The notes: generated by a model from the letters alone, not told the origin. Positions 21,620-33,655 are shown, counted from the first letter of the stretch. The stretch is 64,000 nt of DNA from Cervus elaphus (GCF_910594005.1 NC_057834.1:106481650-106545649); one strand, 5' to 3'. Numbers and translations: made by a program.

Positions 21620-24600
21620 CTAAATTCCATATATATGTGTTAGTATGCTGTAATGTTCTTTATCTTTCTGGCTTACTTCACTCTGTATAAGGGGCTCCAG
21701 TTTCATCCATCTCATTAGGACTGGTTCAAATGAATTCCTTTTGACGGCTGAGTAAAATTCCATGGTGTATATGTACCACAGCTTCCTTATCCATTCATCT
21801 GCTGATGGGCATCTAGGTTGCTTCCATGTCCTGGCTATTATAAACAGTGCTGCGATGAACATTGGGGTGCATGTGTCTCTTTCAGATCTGGTTTCCTCAG
21901 TGTGTATGCCCAGAAGTGGTATTGCTGGGTCATATGGCAGTTCTATTTCCAGTTTTTTAAGGAATCTCCACACTGTTTTCCATAGTGGCTGTACTAGTTT
22001 GCATTCCCACCAACAGTGTAAGAGGGTTCCCTTTTCTCCACAGCCTCTCCAGCATTTATTGCTTGTAGACTTTTGGATAGCAGCCATCCTGACTGGTGTG
22101 TAATGGTACCTCATTGTGGTTTTGATTTGCATTTCTCTAATAATGAGTGATGTTGAGCATCTTTTCATGTGTTTGTTAGCCATCTGTATGTCTTCTTTGG
22201 AGAAATGTGTGTTTAGTTCTTTGGCCCACTTTTTGATTGGGTCATTTATTTTTCTGGAATTGAGCTGCAGGAGTTGCTTGTATATTTTTGAGATTAATCC
22301 TTTGTCTGTTTCTTCATTTGCTATTATTTTCTCCCAATCTGACGGCTGTCTTTTCACCTTACTTATACTTTCTTTTGTAGTGCAAAAGCTTTTAAGTTTC
22401 ATTAGATCCCATTTGTTTAGTTTTGCTTTTATTTCCAATATTCTGGGAGGTGGGTCATAGAGGATCTTGCTGTGATTTATGTCGGAGAGTGTTTTGCCTA
22501 TGTTCTCCTCTAGGAGTTTTATAGTTTCTGTTCTTACATTTAGATCTTTAATCCATTTTGAGTTTATTTTTGTGTATGGTGTTAGAAAGTGTTCTAGTTT
22601 CATTCTTTTGCAAGTGGTTGACCAGTTTTCCCAGCACCACTTGTTAAAGAGGTTGTCTTTTTTCCATTGTATATCCTTGCCTCCTTTGTCAAAGATAAGG
22701 TGTCCATAGGTTCGTGGATTTATCTCTGGGCTTTCTATTCTGTTCCATTGGTCTATATTTCTGTCTTTGTGCCAGTACCACACTGTCTTGATGACTGTGG
22801 CTTTGTAGTAGAGTCTGAAGTCAGGCAGGTTGATTCCTCCAGTTCCATTCTTCTTTTTCAAGATTACTTTGGCTATTCGAGGTTTTTTGTATTTCCATAC
22901 AAATTGTGAAATTCTTTGGTCTAGTTCTGTGAAAAATACCGTTGGTAGCTTGATAGGGATTGCATTGAATCTATAGATTGCTTTGGGTAGAATAGCCATT
23001 TTGACAATATTGATTCTTCCAATCCATGAACACGGTATGTTTCTCCATCTGTTTGTGTCCTCTTTGATTTCTTTCATCAGTGTTTTATAGTTTTCTATGT
23101 ATAGGTCTTTTGTTTCTTTAGGTAGATATACTCCTAAGTATTTTATTCTTTTTGTTGCAATGGTGAATGGTATTGTTTCCTTAATTTCTCTTTCTGTTTT
23201 TTCATTGTTAGTATATAGGAATGCAAGGGATTTCTGTGTGTTAATTTTATATCCTGCAACTTTACTATATTCATTGATTAGTTCTAGTAATTTTCTCGTA
23301 GAGTCTTTAGGGTTTTCTATATAGAGGATCATGTCATCTGCAAACAGTGAGAGTTTCACTTCTTCTTTTCCTATCTGGATTCCTTTTACTTCTTTTTCTG
23401 CTCTGATTGCTGTGGCCAAAACTTCCAACACTATGTTGAACAGTAGTGGTGAGAGTGGGCACCCTTGTCTTGTTCCTGATTTCAGGGGAAATGCTTTCAA
23501 TTTTTCACCATTGAGGGTGATGCTTGCTGTGGGTTTGTCATATATAGCTTTTATTATGTTGAGGTATGTTCCTTCTATTCCTGCTTTTTGGAGAGTTTTA
23601 ATCATAAATGAGTGTTGAATTTTGTCAAAGGCTTTCTCTGCATCTATTGAGATAATCATATGACTTTTATCTTTCAATTTGTTAATGTGGTGTATTACAT
23701 TGATTGATTTGCGGATATTGAAGAATCCTTGCATTCCTGGGATAAAGCCCACTTGATCGTGGTGTATGATTTTTTTAATATGTTGTTGGATTCTGTTTGC
23801 TAGAATTTTGTTAAGGATTTTTGCATCTATGTTCATCAGTGATATTGGCCTGTAGTTTTCTTTTTTTGTGGCATCTTTGTCAGGTTTTGGAATTAGGGTG
23901 ATGGTGGCCTCATAGAATGAGTTTGGAAGTTTACCTTCTTCTGCAATTTTCTGGAAGAGTTTGAGTAAGGTAGGTGTTAGCTCTTCTCTAAATTTTTGGT
24001 AGAATTCAGCTGTGAAGCCATCTGGTCCTGGGCTTTTGTTTGCTGGAAGATTTTTGATTACAGTTTCGATTTCCTTGCCTGTGATGGGTCTGTTAAGATC
24101 TTCTATTTCTTCCTGGTTCAGTTTTGGAAAGTTATACTTTTCTAAGAATTTGTCCATTTCATCCAAGTTGTCCATTTTATTGGCATAGAGCTGCTGGTAG
24201 TAGTCTCTTATGATCCTTTGTATTTCAGTGTTGTCTGTTGTGATCTCTCCATTTTCATTTCTAATTTTGTTAATTTGGTTCTTCTCTCTTTGTTTCTTAA
24301 TGAGTCTTGCTAATGGTTTGTCAATTTTGTTTATTTTTTCAAAAAACCAGCTTTTAGCTTTGTTGATTTTTGCTATGGTCTCTTTAGTTTCTATTGCATT
24401 TATTTCTGCCTTAATTTTTAAGATTTCTTTCCTTGTGCTAACTCTGGGGTTCTTCATTTCTTCCTTCTCTAATTGCTTTAGGTGTAGAGTTACGTTATTT
24501 ATTTGGCTTTTTTCTTGTTTCTTGATGTAAGCCTGTAATGCTATGAACCTTCCCCTTAGCACTGCTTTTACAGTGTCCCATAGGTTTTGGGTTGTTGTGT

Positions 24601-25432
24601 TTTCATTTTCATTCATTTCTATACATATTTTGATTTCTTTTTTGATTTCTTCTATGATTTGTTGGTTATTCAGAAGCGTGTTCTTTAGCCTCCAGGTGTT
24701 TGAATTTTTAACAATTTTTTTCCTGTAATTGAGATCTAATCTTACTGCACTGTGGTCAGAAAAGATGACTGGAATGATTTCAATTTTTTTGAATTTTCCA
24801 AGACTAGATTTATGGCCCAGGATGTGATCTATTCTGGAGAAGGTTCCGTGTGCACTTGAGAAAAAGGTGAAGTTGCTTGTTTTGGGGTGAAATGTCCTAT
24901 AGATATCAATTAGGTCTAGCTGGTCCATTGTGTCATTTAAAGTTTGTGTTTCCTTGTTAATTTTCTGTTTAGTTGATCTATCCATAGTTGTGAGTGGGGT
25001 ATTAAAGTCTCCCGCTATTATTGTGTTACTATTAATTTCCTCTTTCATACTCGTTAGTGTTTGCCATACATATTGCGGTGCTCCTATGTTGGGTGCATAT
25101 ATATTTATAATTGTTATATCTTCTTCTTGGATTGATCCTTTGATCATTATGTAGTGTCCTTCTTTGTCTCTTTTCACAGCTTTTATTTGAAAGTCTATTT
25201 TATCTGATATGAGTATTGCGACTCCTGCTTTCTTTTGGTCTCCATTTGCATGAAATATTTTTTTCCAGCCCTTCACTTTTAGTCTGTATGTGTCTCTTGT
25301 TTTGAGGTGGGTCTCTTGTAGACAGCATATATGGGGGTCTTATTTTTGTATCCATTCAGCCAATCTTTGTCTTTTGGTTGGGGCATTCAACCCATTTACA
25401 TTTAAGGTAATTATTGATAGGTGTGGTCCCGT
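21620..25432 (-). pseudogene. L1 ORF2 (endonuclease and reverse transcriptase) with an early stop
   Basis: From 25276 down to 21620 there are 1,218 open codons. ORF2p nicks target DNA and reverse-transcribes L1 RNA. Visible motifs are the endonuclease core GDFN and SDHSAVRLDL, the reverse-transcriptase motifs SPGPDGFTAEFY, QGCPLSPLLFNIVLE and FADDMILY (about residue 650), and the C-terminal Cys-rich CWRGCGEKGTLLHCWWEC. Upstream, the conserved N-terminal reading (ITLNVNGLNAP...) is present but broken by a TAA at 25340-25342, where a single C-to-T change in a CAA codon would explain it. No in-frame ATG exists between the upstream stop at 25439-25441 and that TAA; an ACG at 25430-25432 sits where a start would be expected. 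The copy is therefore probably unable to make full ORF2p. Confidence 0.88.
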
Positions 25433-25489
25433 TGCAATTTACTTTGTTGTTTTGGGTTCACGTTTATACAACCTTTCTGCATTTCCTGT

Positions 25490-26416
25490 CTAGAGAAGAT
25501 CCTTTAGCATTTGTTGAAGAGCTGGTTTGGTGGTGCTGAATTCTCTCAGCTTTTGCTTATCTGTAAAGCTTTTGAGTTCTCCTTCATATCTGAATGAGAT
25601 CCTTGCTGGATACAGTAATCTAGGTTGTAGGTTATTCTCTTTCATTACTTTCAGGACGTCCTGCCATTCCCTTCTGGCCTGGAGGGTTTCTATTGATAGG
25701 TCAGCTGTTATCCTTATGGGAATCCCTTTGTGTGTTATTTGTTGTTTTTCCCTTGCTGCTTTTAATATTTGTTCTTTGTGTTTGATCTTTGTTAGTTTGA
25801 TTATTATGTGTCTTGGGGTGTTTCGCCTTGGGTTTATCCTGTTTGGGACTCTCTGGGTTTCTTGGACTTGAGTGGCTATTTCCTTCCCCATTTTAGGGAA
25901 GTTTTCAGCTATTATCTCCTCGAGTATTTTCTCATGGCCTTTCTTTTTGTCTTCTTCTTCTGGAACTCCTATGATTCGAATGTTGGGGCGTTTCACAGTG
26001 TCCCAGAGGTCCCTGAGGTTGTCCTCATTTCTTTTGATCCTTTTTTCTTTTTTCCTCTCTGCTTCATTTATTTCCACCATTTTATCTTCTACCTCACTTA
26101 TCCTATCTTCTGCCTCCGTTATTCTACTCTTGGTTCCCTCCAAAGTGTTTTTGATCTCATTCATTGCATTGTTCATTTTTAATTGACTCTTTTTTATTTC
26201 TTCTAGGTCTTTATTAAACAATTCTTGTATCTTTTCAATCTTTGTCTCCAGGCTATTTATCTGTAACTCCATTTTGTTTTCAAGATTTTGGATCATTTTT
26301 ATTATCATTATTCTAAATTCTTTTTCAGGTAGATTCCCTATCTCCTCCTCTTTTGTTTGACTTGGTGGGCATTTTTCATGTTCCTTTACCTGTTGGGTAT
26401 TTCTTTGCCTTTTCAT
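25490..26416 (-). CDS. L1 ORF1 protein (RNA-binding chaperone), intact
   Basis: The open frame is 308 codons from ATG to TAG. L1 ORF1p forms coiled-coil trimers that coat L1 RNA and chaperone retrotransposition. The N-terminal part is charged. A heptad-rich segment (about residues 35-140, many E/K/I/L) fits the coiled coil. It is followed by the RRM-like core (RPNIRIIGVPEEE near 147-160) and a C-terminal domain with YPARISF, which is typical of the family. The length agrees with an undamaged mammalian ORF1. It ends about 50 bp before the ORF2 reading frame, as in other L1s. Confidence 0.9.
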   Translation of the reverse strand: MKRQRNTQQVKEHEKCPPSQTKEEEIGNLPEKEFRIMIIKMIQNLENKMELQINSLETKIEKIQELFNKDLEEIKKSQLKMNNAMNEIKNTLEGTKSRITEAEDRISEVEDKMVEINEAERKKEKRIKRNEDNLRDLWDTVKRPNIRIIGVPEEEDKKKGHEKILEEIIAENFPKMGKEIATQVQETQRVPNRINPRRNTPRHIIIKLTKIKHKEQILKAAREKQQITHKGIPIRITADLSIETLQARREWQDVLKVMKENNLQPRLLYPARISFRYEGELKSFTDKQKLREFSTTKPALQQMLKDLL

Positions 26417-27284
26417 CTTGTTTAGATTGCTGTGTCTGGAGTGGACTTTCTGTATTCTGGAGGTCTGTGGTTCCTTTTTATTGTGGAGGATTTACCCAGT
26501 GGGTGGGGTTAGACGATTGGCTTGTCAAGGTTTCCCGGTTAGGGAAGCTTGCGTCAGTGTTCTGGTGCGTGGAACTTGATTTCTTCTTTTTGGAGAGCAA
26601 TGGAGTGCCCAGTAATGAGTTTTGAGATGGGTCTATGTGTTAGGTGTCACCTTGGGCAGTCTGTATGTTGACATTCGGGGCTATGTTCCTGTGTTGCTGG
26701 AGAATTTGCGTGGTATGTCTTGCTCTAAAACTTACTGGCTCTTGGGTGGTGGTTGGTTTCAGTGTAGGTATGGAGGCTTTTGGACGGTCACTTATTGCTT
26801 AAAGTTCCATGTAGTCAGGAGTTTTCTGGTGTTCTCAGGTTTTGGGCTTAAGTTTCCTGCCTCTGGATTTCAGTTTTATTCTTCCTGTAGTCTCAGGACT
26901 TCTCCAGCTATACAGCACTGATAATAAAACTTCTAGGTTAATGGCGAAAAGATTCTCCCCTGTTAGGGACACCCAGAGAGGTTCACAGAGTTACATGAAC
27001 AGGAGAAAAGGGAGGAGGGAGATAGAGATGAGCAGGAGGAGAAAAAGGGGGACTCAAGAGGAGAGAGACAGATCTACACAGCTGTCTGTTCCCAGAGTGT
27101 TCTCCGTATCTCAGACACCTACAAGGATTCACAGAATTGGATTGGGAAGAGAAGGGGAAAGGAGGAAATAGAGGTGTTCTGAGGTAGAAAACAGAGAGTC
27201 AAGATTGGGAGAGAATAATCTTCGGTTTAAAGATAGGGCTTCTCTTTTTTTTTTTTTTTTTTTTTTTGGTAAGGTTATAGTGTA

Positions 27285-27620
27285 GTGAAAATGAAAATGA
27301 AGAGTAGTAGAGGAGTACTAGAGGACTTTAAAAGAAATAAGAGAAAAAGAAAAATAGAAAATAAAAGAGAAAACGGAAAGAAAAAAAAGAAGAAAAAAGA
27401 AAAAAAAGAAAAAAAAACAAAAAAAAAAAAAGAAAGAAAGAAAAAAAAAAATTTTTTTTTCCCCCTAATTAAAAAAATCGTAAAAATCTATGTAAATGAA
27501 AGTTAAGGAGTAATGGGGGAGTAATAGGGAATTTTAAAGGAAAATAAAAGAGAAAAAATAAAAAAGAAAAAATATAAAAAGAAAAAAAAAATTTTTTTTT
27601 TTCCTTACTTAGAAAAAAAA
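27285..27620 (+). repeat. A-rich simple sequence in the L1 5' UTR
   Basis: Long A/G tracts with few other bases. It belongs to the L1 leader, where the sense strand is T/C-rich. Confidence 0.85.
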
Positions 27621-28802
27621 AGTAAAAATATATCTAGGAGTTTCTCTGGAGCTGCTGCGGTCAGTGTGGGTTCTGCTCAGTTTCAGATAGCTCCTCGTTC
27701 CAGCTTACACTTCTCGATATCTACAGGGCCCTTCCAGTGAAGTCGGTGTTTTCTAGAGGGATTTTAATCTGTTGCACCAGTCCCTTCTGAAGCGGTTCCC
27801 TTTGTTTATTTGGCTTCTGTTTGCCGGTCTCTTCAGACCCTCATTTCCGCCCTGACACAGGCGGGCGGAGGTGGACTCTTATTCAGTCAGCTAGTTCCGT
27901 TGCGCTGCTGGGAGGGGCTGGCGCTGCGGGGAGGGGCTGGCGCTGCGGGGCGGGGCTGACGCTGCGGGGAAGGGCTGGCCCTGCGGGGGCGGGCTGGCGC
28001 TGCCGGGAGGGGCTGACGCTGCTTTCTCCGTCTGCCGCTGCTCAGGCTCCCGGCTGTTCTATATGGAGCGCGCCCCGCGCTGCGCTAGGTTCCAGCCCTC
28101 GGGTGTTACACAAAAGCGCAGAAGGAAAAGCTGCGCCTGCTCTCTGTGCCTTCCCCGTCAGAGCGGTCCAGGCAGCGAGGGGCTTGATGGGCGCACTATC
28201 CCCAGGTGTGGCGCACTCACTCCCTTCCGCGGACCCAGTCTCAGTTTCTGCTGGCGCCAGTCGGGTGCGCGCGCCTTCCGCCCTCCGCGTCCCCAGACCC
28301 AGTCCCCGCCCGCGCCGGTCGGGTGCCTGCGCCCTGTGTCTCGCCGCGACCTTCCCCTCCCCCCTGCCTCCTGCCTCCGGCGGGGCTGGGCGGGTCCGCA
28401 GCCTGCGACCTCTTCTTGGGACTTTCTCCGTCCCTTTGTTCTGCGAACTGCCGGCAGTGTGTTCTGGCCGGTCAACTCTCTCCCCCTTGGTCTCCCACAG
28501 TTCAAGTTGGCACCTCACAGAAGCTCCCTCCGATTGTCCTCAGGGCACTCAGGCCCGGACCCTAGCCCAAGCAAGGCCGCCTAAGACTCCCTTCCCGGGA
28601 CGGGTCTCCGTCCTTAGCTCTTTTGTCTCACTTTTTATCCTTTATATTTTGTCCTACCTCCTTTCGAAGACAATGGTCTGCTTTTCTGGGCGCCTGATGA
28701 CCTCAGCTAGCGATCAGAAGTTGTTTTGTGAGGTTTGCTCTGCATTCAGTTATTCTTTTGATGAATTTGTAGGAGAGAAAGTGGTCTCCCCGTCCTACTC
28801 CT

Positions 28803-28813
28803 CCGCCATCTTG
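28803..28813 (-). promoter_or_regulatory. YY1-type site at the L1 5' end
   Basis: The minus strand reads caagatggcgg, the YY1 motif that positions transcription starts in mammalian L1s. It is 7 bases inside the element's 5' boundary, which supports a full-length insertion. Confidence 0.75.
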
Positions 28814-28820
28814 GCTCCTC

Positions 28821-28837
28821 CTCCCATTCAGTTTCTT
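28821..28837. repeat. L1 target-site duplication, right copy
   Basis: Identical to 21247-21263, directly abutting the L1 5' end. Identity over 17 bases suggests little time since insertion. Confidence 0.93.
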
Positions 28838-29427
28838 GAATCAGATCATGTCTCCTCCTCTCTACCCACCTCCCCTCAAATTTAGTCAGGTCAGATGATA
28901 GAGAACAACATTTTAAAAAACCTAGATATCCAAGAACATCCATGGAATATTCCCCTCTTTCTCTGCTGAGTGGTAGTGCACATACTAGCAGCAATCCAAG
29001 GTAATCTGGAGAATAATCTCAGATAATCTGGAGAATGACTGGGGCCATTATGAGAAGAAGTCTCCTGTTAAGGAAAAGTAACAAAGGCTTCTAGCCACAG
29101 GAGATCAAGGTGTCTCACTGCAGAGTTTAGGACCTAGTAACTGAAGGTGACTGGAGTTTATTCATGACTGACTCGTCCGGGAGACATGTACAGACTTACA
29201 GGCAGTTATTGGCATTCACTTGAGAAATGAGATATTTCCTGCCATATCAGTAAGTAAAGGATGTGACAGTCATCAGCAATTGCAGCCACCACAGATGGTG
29301 AGCTGGTGGTGAGTCCCGAGGGAACTCAGGAAGGAAAGAATACCTGCCATCAAGTAGATATCAGACCGCAGCCACTCCCTGTGGTAAACCCTGAGGAAAC
29401 AGAGGATACTGCCTCAGATAACCGAAG
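28838..29427. other. Unassigned sequence right of the full-length L1
   Basis: No gene or recognised repeat. Confidence 0.6.
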
Positions 29428-29632
29428 TGAAACTGTTAGTCCCACAGTCATGTCTGACTCCTTGCCACCCGTGGACTGTAGTCTGCCAGGCTCTTCTGTC
29501 TATGGGATTCTTCAGGCAAAAATACTGGAGTGGATAGCCATTCCCTTCTCCAGGGAATCTTCCCAACCCAGAGACTGAACTCAGGTTTCCTGCATTGCAG
29601 GCAGATTCTTTACCATCTGAGCCACCAAATAG
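29428..29632 (-). mobile_element. Bov-tA SINE
   Basis: Reverse Bov-tA, head ending ttaccatctgagccacca. Confidence 0.9.
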
Positions 29633-30379
29633 CTAAGGTGCATATCAAAGGAATGATTTCAGGGAGCCAAGACTCTTGCATTTTCACATATACAGAAAAG
29701 TGCTAAATTCCTTAACTTGGGATCTAACTTTCTTTAATAGTCATCTTTTTGATGTTCAGACTAGCTGTCCTTTGTTGCAAAAATTCTACATAACCTGGCT
29801 CCTCCCCTTGCCTCCTGGGAACAGTTCTCACAGAGTTATTTTAGATGTTATCTCCTGGGTTTTAAGTCCTAAAAATTCCCACTGAATAACACCTAACTTT
29901 CAAACTTTAGGTTTTGAATATTTTTTTAAGTCCACGCACATCACTCCACAAACAGTTATTGAACTCCTCCCATGAACTGGAAAGGTTGTCAGAGATAAAC
30001 AGCTTCTCCCAAGTCTTGCAAAAAATTGGGACAAATAAATCAAAATCTATAATACACTAAAAAAAAATATAGCTGGGGAGAATGTAAAGATGTTATCCAA
30101 ACACCAAATGAGGAAGAAACTGAGTCTAGGGGTTATGGATGGAATCTGGAAAATCTCAAAAACAAATGACTTTTATATGCATACTTGTTAGAGATGATCA
30201 GAAATTCATAACAAAGGAGGTCAAGTACATTCCATGCACGTGCAAAAGCACAGAAATGAGAAAGTGTACAGTGCAGCCTTGGACTCAAAAATCGTCCAGT
30301 TTATCCGAGATCAAGTACGTCAGGGTACAGGAGACAATGCTCAGAGCCAGGGTGGAAGCGTAGGTTAGGACAGGTTTTA
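29633..30379. other. Unassigned intergenic sequence
   Basis: No gene; 30,311-30,379 may belong to the following BovB. Confidence 0.5.
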
Positions 30380-31318
30380 CAGACTCCTGAATGCCTGTTT
30401 ATTTAACTTATATGCAGAGAACATCATGAGAAACGCTGGGCTGGATGAAGCACAAGCTGGAATCAAGATTGCTGGGAGAAATATCAATAACCTCAGATAT
30501 GCAGATAACACCACCCTTATGGCAGAAAGTGAAGAGGAAATAAAGAGCCTCTTGATGAAAGTGAAAGAGGAGAGTGAAAAAGTTGGCTTAAAACTCAACA
30601 TTCAGAAAACTAACATCATGGCATCTGATCCCATCACTTCTGGGCAAGTAGATGGGGAAACAGAGGAAATAATGACAGACGTTATTTTGGGGGGCTCCAG
30701 AATCACTGCAGATGGTAACAGCAGCCATGAAATTAAAAGACACTTACTCCTTAGAAGAAAAGTGATGACCAACCTAGACAGCATATTAAAAATTAGAGAC
30801 ATTACTTTGCCAACAAAGGGCAATCTACTCAAGGCTATGGTTTTTCCTAGTCATGGTTTTCTAGTCTTATGGTTTTTACAGTAATCATGTATGGATGTAA
30901 GAGTCAGACTATAAAGAACGCTGAGCGCCAAAGAATTGATGCTTTTGAACTGTGGTGTTGGAGAAGACTCTTGAGAGTGCCTTGGACTGCAAGGAGATCA
31001 TACCAATTAAAAAACCAGCCAGGAAATCAGTCCTGAATATTCATTGGAAGGACTGATACTGATGCTGAAACTCCAATACTTTGGCCACCTGCTGTGAAGA
31101 ATTGACTTATTGGAAATGACCCTGAAGCTGGGAAAGATTGAAGGTGGGAGGAGAAGGGGACGACAGAGGATGAGATGTTTGGATGGCATCACCGACTCAA
31201 TGAACATGACTTGAGTAAACTCAGGGAATTGGTGATAGACAGAGTGGCTTGGAGTGCTGCAGTCCATGGGGTCACAAAGAGTCAGACATGACTGAGTCAC
31301 TGAACTGACTGAACTGAA
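30380..31318 (+). mobile_element. 5'-truncated BovB LINE, reverse-transcriptase half
   Basis: It starts in the fingers/palm region (LFNLYAENIMRNAGLDE...) and runs to the ctgaactgactgaactgaa tail. One open piece of 152 codons (30,426-30,884) contains the degenerate catalytic motif YADN in place of YADD. Later sequence has frameshifts. The 5' limit may be up to 70 bp earlier. Confidence 0.88.
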
Positions 31319-31754
31319 TGCCATTTTGGAGTTAGAACCCTGTGCTTCAAATCAGTGTTTTCCAAAGAGATTTACATCTGCACCGGAGGTTGCACAGGAC
31401 TCCGTTGAGGTGCTTTAAAAAATTCTAAACTTCTATTACTATTGCTATAACACCCATTAATATGAAACACTCAAGTAAACTGAAAGAGTAACATAGTGTT
31501 GAACAAAGACTTTCAAAAATAATCAAGTACATCCAATGACATGGCTCACACCGTAAAGATTATTAGTGCAATAAGATTTTTATACTGTTGACAAAAATAT
31601 TGTAAGAATTGTTCTTATTTTTATTCTTTTTTTTATTTTTATATATTTTATAACATATATGATTCATGACTATAATAAACATACATATGATTTATAAATA
31701 CCTAAATAAATCTATGTTGTGGGTGCATGCTGACAGGTATTTTGCTAATAAATG
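31319..31754. other. AT-rich unassigned sequence
   Basis: Very AT-rich at 31,600-31,710; no gene. Confidence 0.6.
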
Positions 31755-31985
31755 TACATAATCAAAATATTTGAAGGCCACTCTGGCAAGCAATGGAAAG
31801 TTAGAGGATTTTTTGTCAAACAGTGTTCTATTAATGTAGATTTTTGGACATTTTGCTCTGGTAAATGTTTGGAAAATGTTAAGTGAAAGAGAAAAAGAAT
31901 GGAGGCAGGCAGGGAAACCATTGAAGAGGATGTTTCAATAGTCAAGGTGGGAAATAAGAATGCCCGAACTAATTGTTTTCTGTTG
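31755..31985 (-). repeat. L2-like fragment, reverse
   Basis: ggccactctggcaagcaatg and aggcagggaaaccattgaag resemble reverse L2. Confidence 0.45.
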
Positions 31986-32340
31986 TTTAAAACTCATGAG
32001 ATAGAATGCAATTAAGAATACTTGAAAGCAAGTGGTACCAGCTTGCTAGTGGGTTGCACAGTCCTAGGGTCTAGGGAATGTTAAGTCGAAGGAAGCCCTA
32101 CATTCCTCCCAAAATAACTAAGGCTTTTGGTGGCAGGAATACAAGGGTCACACAGCTTTCCAGCTGGGTCTTATGGGCATTTCTTGCAGTAGACACGGAG
32201 GCAAAGCGCATTCCAGGCCAGGGATTGTGTATGCAGAAGCCCAGAAGGTGAAGAATGCCTGTCATGTGCAGAAAATAGAAAACCTTAGATGAAACCAAGG
32301 ATTGGTAGGTTATCTGGCCCCAGATTAACATGGGGGCTAG
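31986..32340. other. Unassigned intergenic sequence
   Basis: Nothing recognised. Confidence 0.6.
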
Positions 32341-32652
32341 GAATCCCTGGTAGCTCAGCTGGTAAAGAATCTGTCTGCAATGCAGGAGACTAGGTTCGAT
32401 TCCTGGATCAGGAAGAACCCCTGGAGAAGGGATAGGCTACCCACTCCAGTATTCTTGGGCTTCACTGGTGGCTCAGATGGTAAAGGATCCTCCTGCAATG
32501 TGGGAGACCTGGGTTGGGAAGATCCCCTGGAGGAGGGCATGACAACCCACTCCAGTATTCTTGCTTGGAGCATCCCCATGGACAGAGGAGGAGCCTGGAG
32601 GGCTATAGTCCACGGTGTCACAGAGTCGGACAGGACTGAGAGATTAAGCAAA
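32341..32652 (+). mobile_element. Compound Bov-tA with two tRNA-like heads
   Basis: A first head and partial body (32,341-32,457) end at ccactccagtattcttggg, and a second complete Bov-tA (cttcactggtggctcag) starts at once. Both are in the same direction. Confidence 0.85.
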
Positions 32653-33411
32653 GGAGTGCCATGCTCCCAAAGGAATTTTATCCTGTGATAAGTTCAAACT
32701 ATGAATGTTCTCTAGAAAAATGCCGGCATGGCTAGAATCTCCTCAGTGACCTTACATCAAGTGACAAGAAGGTCGGAAGGAAACAAGGATATAGCGGAGT
32801 TCTCCCAGGAACCGAGTGGCCTTGCTTCTACAATTTCACTTTGTGACCACATGGGGGCGGTCTCAACCCATCACATCTGAGGAGCGAAACCAGATTTCAC
32901 CTGAGCTTTCCAGATTATCCCATTCTCAAGTACTGTTCTGTGTTGCCTCTCCCTGGGAGAAGGAGCTTTTCAGAAATTAATGGTGTTTTATGGGTTTTTG
33001 CTAAACCGTTCTTGGAATTTCCCAGGTCAAATTCTATCTGTTCTTTGAGCTTTCAAACTGCAGAAGTGCCATTCCACAGGGCTCGGCCGTACAACGTTCA
33101 GCACACCATGCAGCCTAACCTCGTCTCTTCCGTTTCACGTGCACCCTCCTTGAAAAATAAGTCGCAAGAAGGGTCGTGGCCAGACAAACAGTACAGTTGG
33201 GAAATTAAAGTATCTAGACAAAGTAAAAGGCAAGAGGAGTGGTTAGGGGCACAGACAGCCGGAGTCTGAGTCCCGCCTTCATCACTTAATGGATGAAAAA
33301 CCGCAGGCAAGTGCCTCCTCTTCTGTGCCTCAGCTTTCCCCTCTCACACTCCTCAGATTAAATTCGTCTCTAAAACTGTTCTTTAATTGCCTTAAATGTT
33401 ACTAGTACTTA
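32653..33411. other. Unassigned intergenic sequence
   Basis: An open 109-codon frame (32,940-33,269) has no recognisable similarity or splice context. No repeat signature, so it may be unique sequence. Confidence 0.55.
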
Positions 33412-33655
33412 ACAAGTACTTTGGCCACCTGATGCAAAGAGCTGACTCACTGGAAAAGGCTCTGCTGCTTGTTGGGAAATACTGAAGGCAAAAGGAGAAG
33501 GGGGTGGCAGAGGATGAGATGGTTAGATAACATCACCGACTCAATGGATGTGAATTTGAGCAAACTCCAGGGGACAGTGGAAGACAGAGGAGCCTGGCGT
33601 GCTGCAGTCCATGGGTCACAAAGAGTTGGGCATGATTTAGTGACTGAACAACAAC
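33412..33655 (+). mobile_element. BovB 3' fragment
   Basis: It matches the last 250 bp of BovB (gtactttggccacctgatgc to the gactgaacaac end). Confidence 0.8.

Larger units (their letters stand above)
21264..28820 (-). mobile_element. Full-length, nearly intact ruminant L1 LINE
   Basis: This 7.56 kb element lies on the minus strand. Its A tail appears as a T run at 21262-21280, followed by a 3' UTR, ORF2 (to 21620), ORF1 (25490-26416) and a long 5' UTR with a CpG-rich promoter. The 5' end reads gaggagccaagatggcgg on the minus strand, the usual mammalian L1 start with its YY1 site. It is flanked by a 17-bp direct repeat, ctcccattcagtttctt, at 21247-21263 and 28821-28837. The junction tttctt/ga resembles the L1 endonuclease target. 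Intact length, perfect duplication and open frames point to a young insertion. Confidence 0.95.
26417..28820 (-). promoter_or_regulatory. L1 5' UTR with internal promoter
   Basis: This 2.4 kb leader contains a GC/CpG-rich section (about 27,820-28,600), near-tandem ggggctggcgctgcg-like units at 27,910-28,020, and a strongly A-rich plus-strand section (27,285-27,620). L1 5' UTRs carry an internal Pol II promoter. Long plus-strand open frames across the GC-rich part are chance readings of this leader. Confidence 0.8.

Noticed and set aside
22116..26921. Many plus-strand frames of 60-124 codons
   Set aside because: They are antisense shadows of L1 ORF1 and ORF2.
27821..28885. Open frame of 354 codons on the plus strand in GC-rich DNA
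   Set aside because: It is antisense to the 5' UTR of the full-length L1. GC-rich, stop-poor sequence and tandem units explain the length; no protein motif is seen.
33040..33269. Possible host exon
   Set aside because: An open frame exists but no convincing acceptor and donor pair or known protein similarity was seen.
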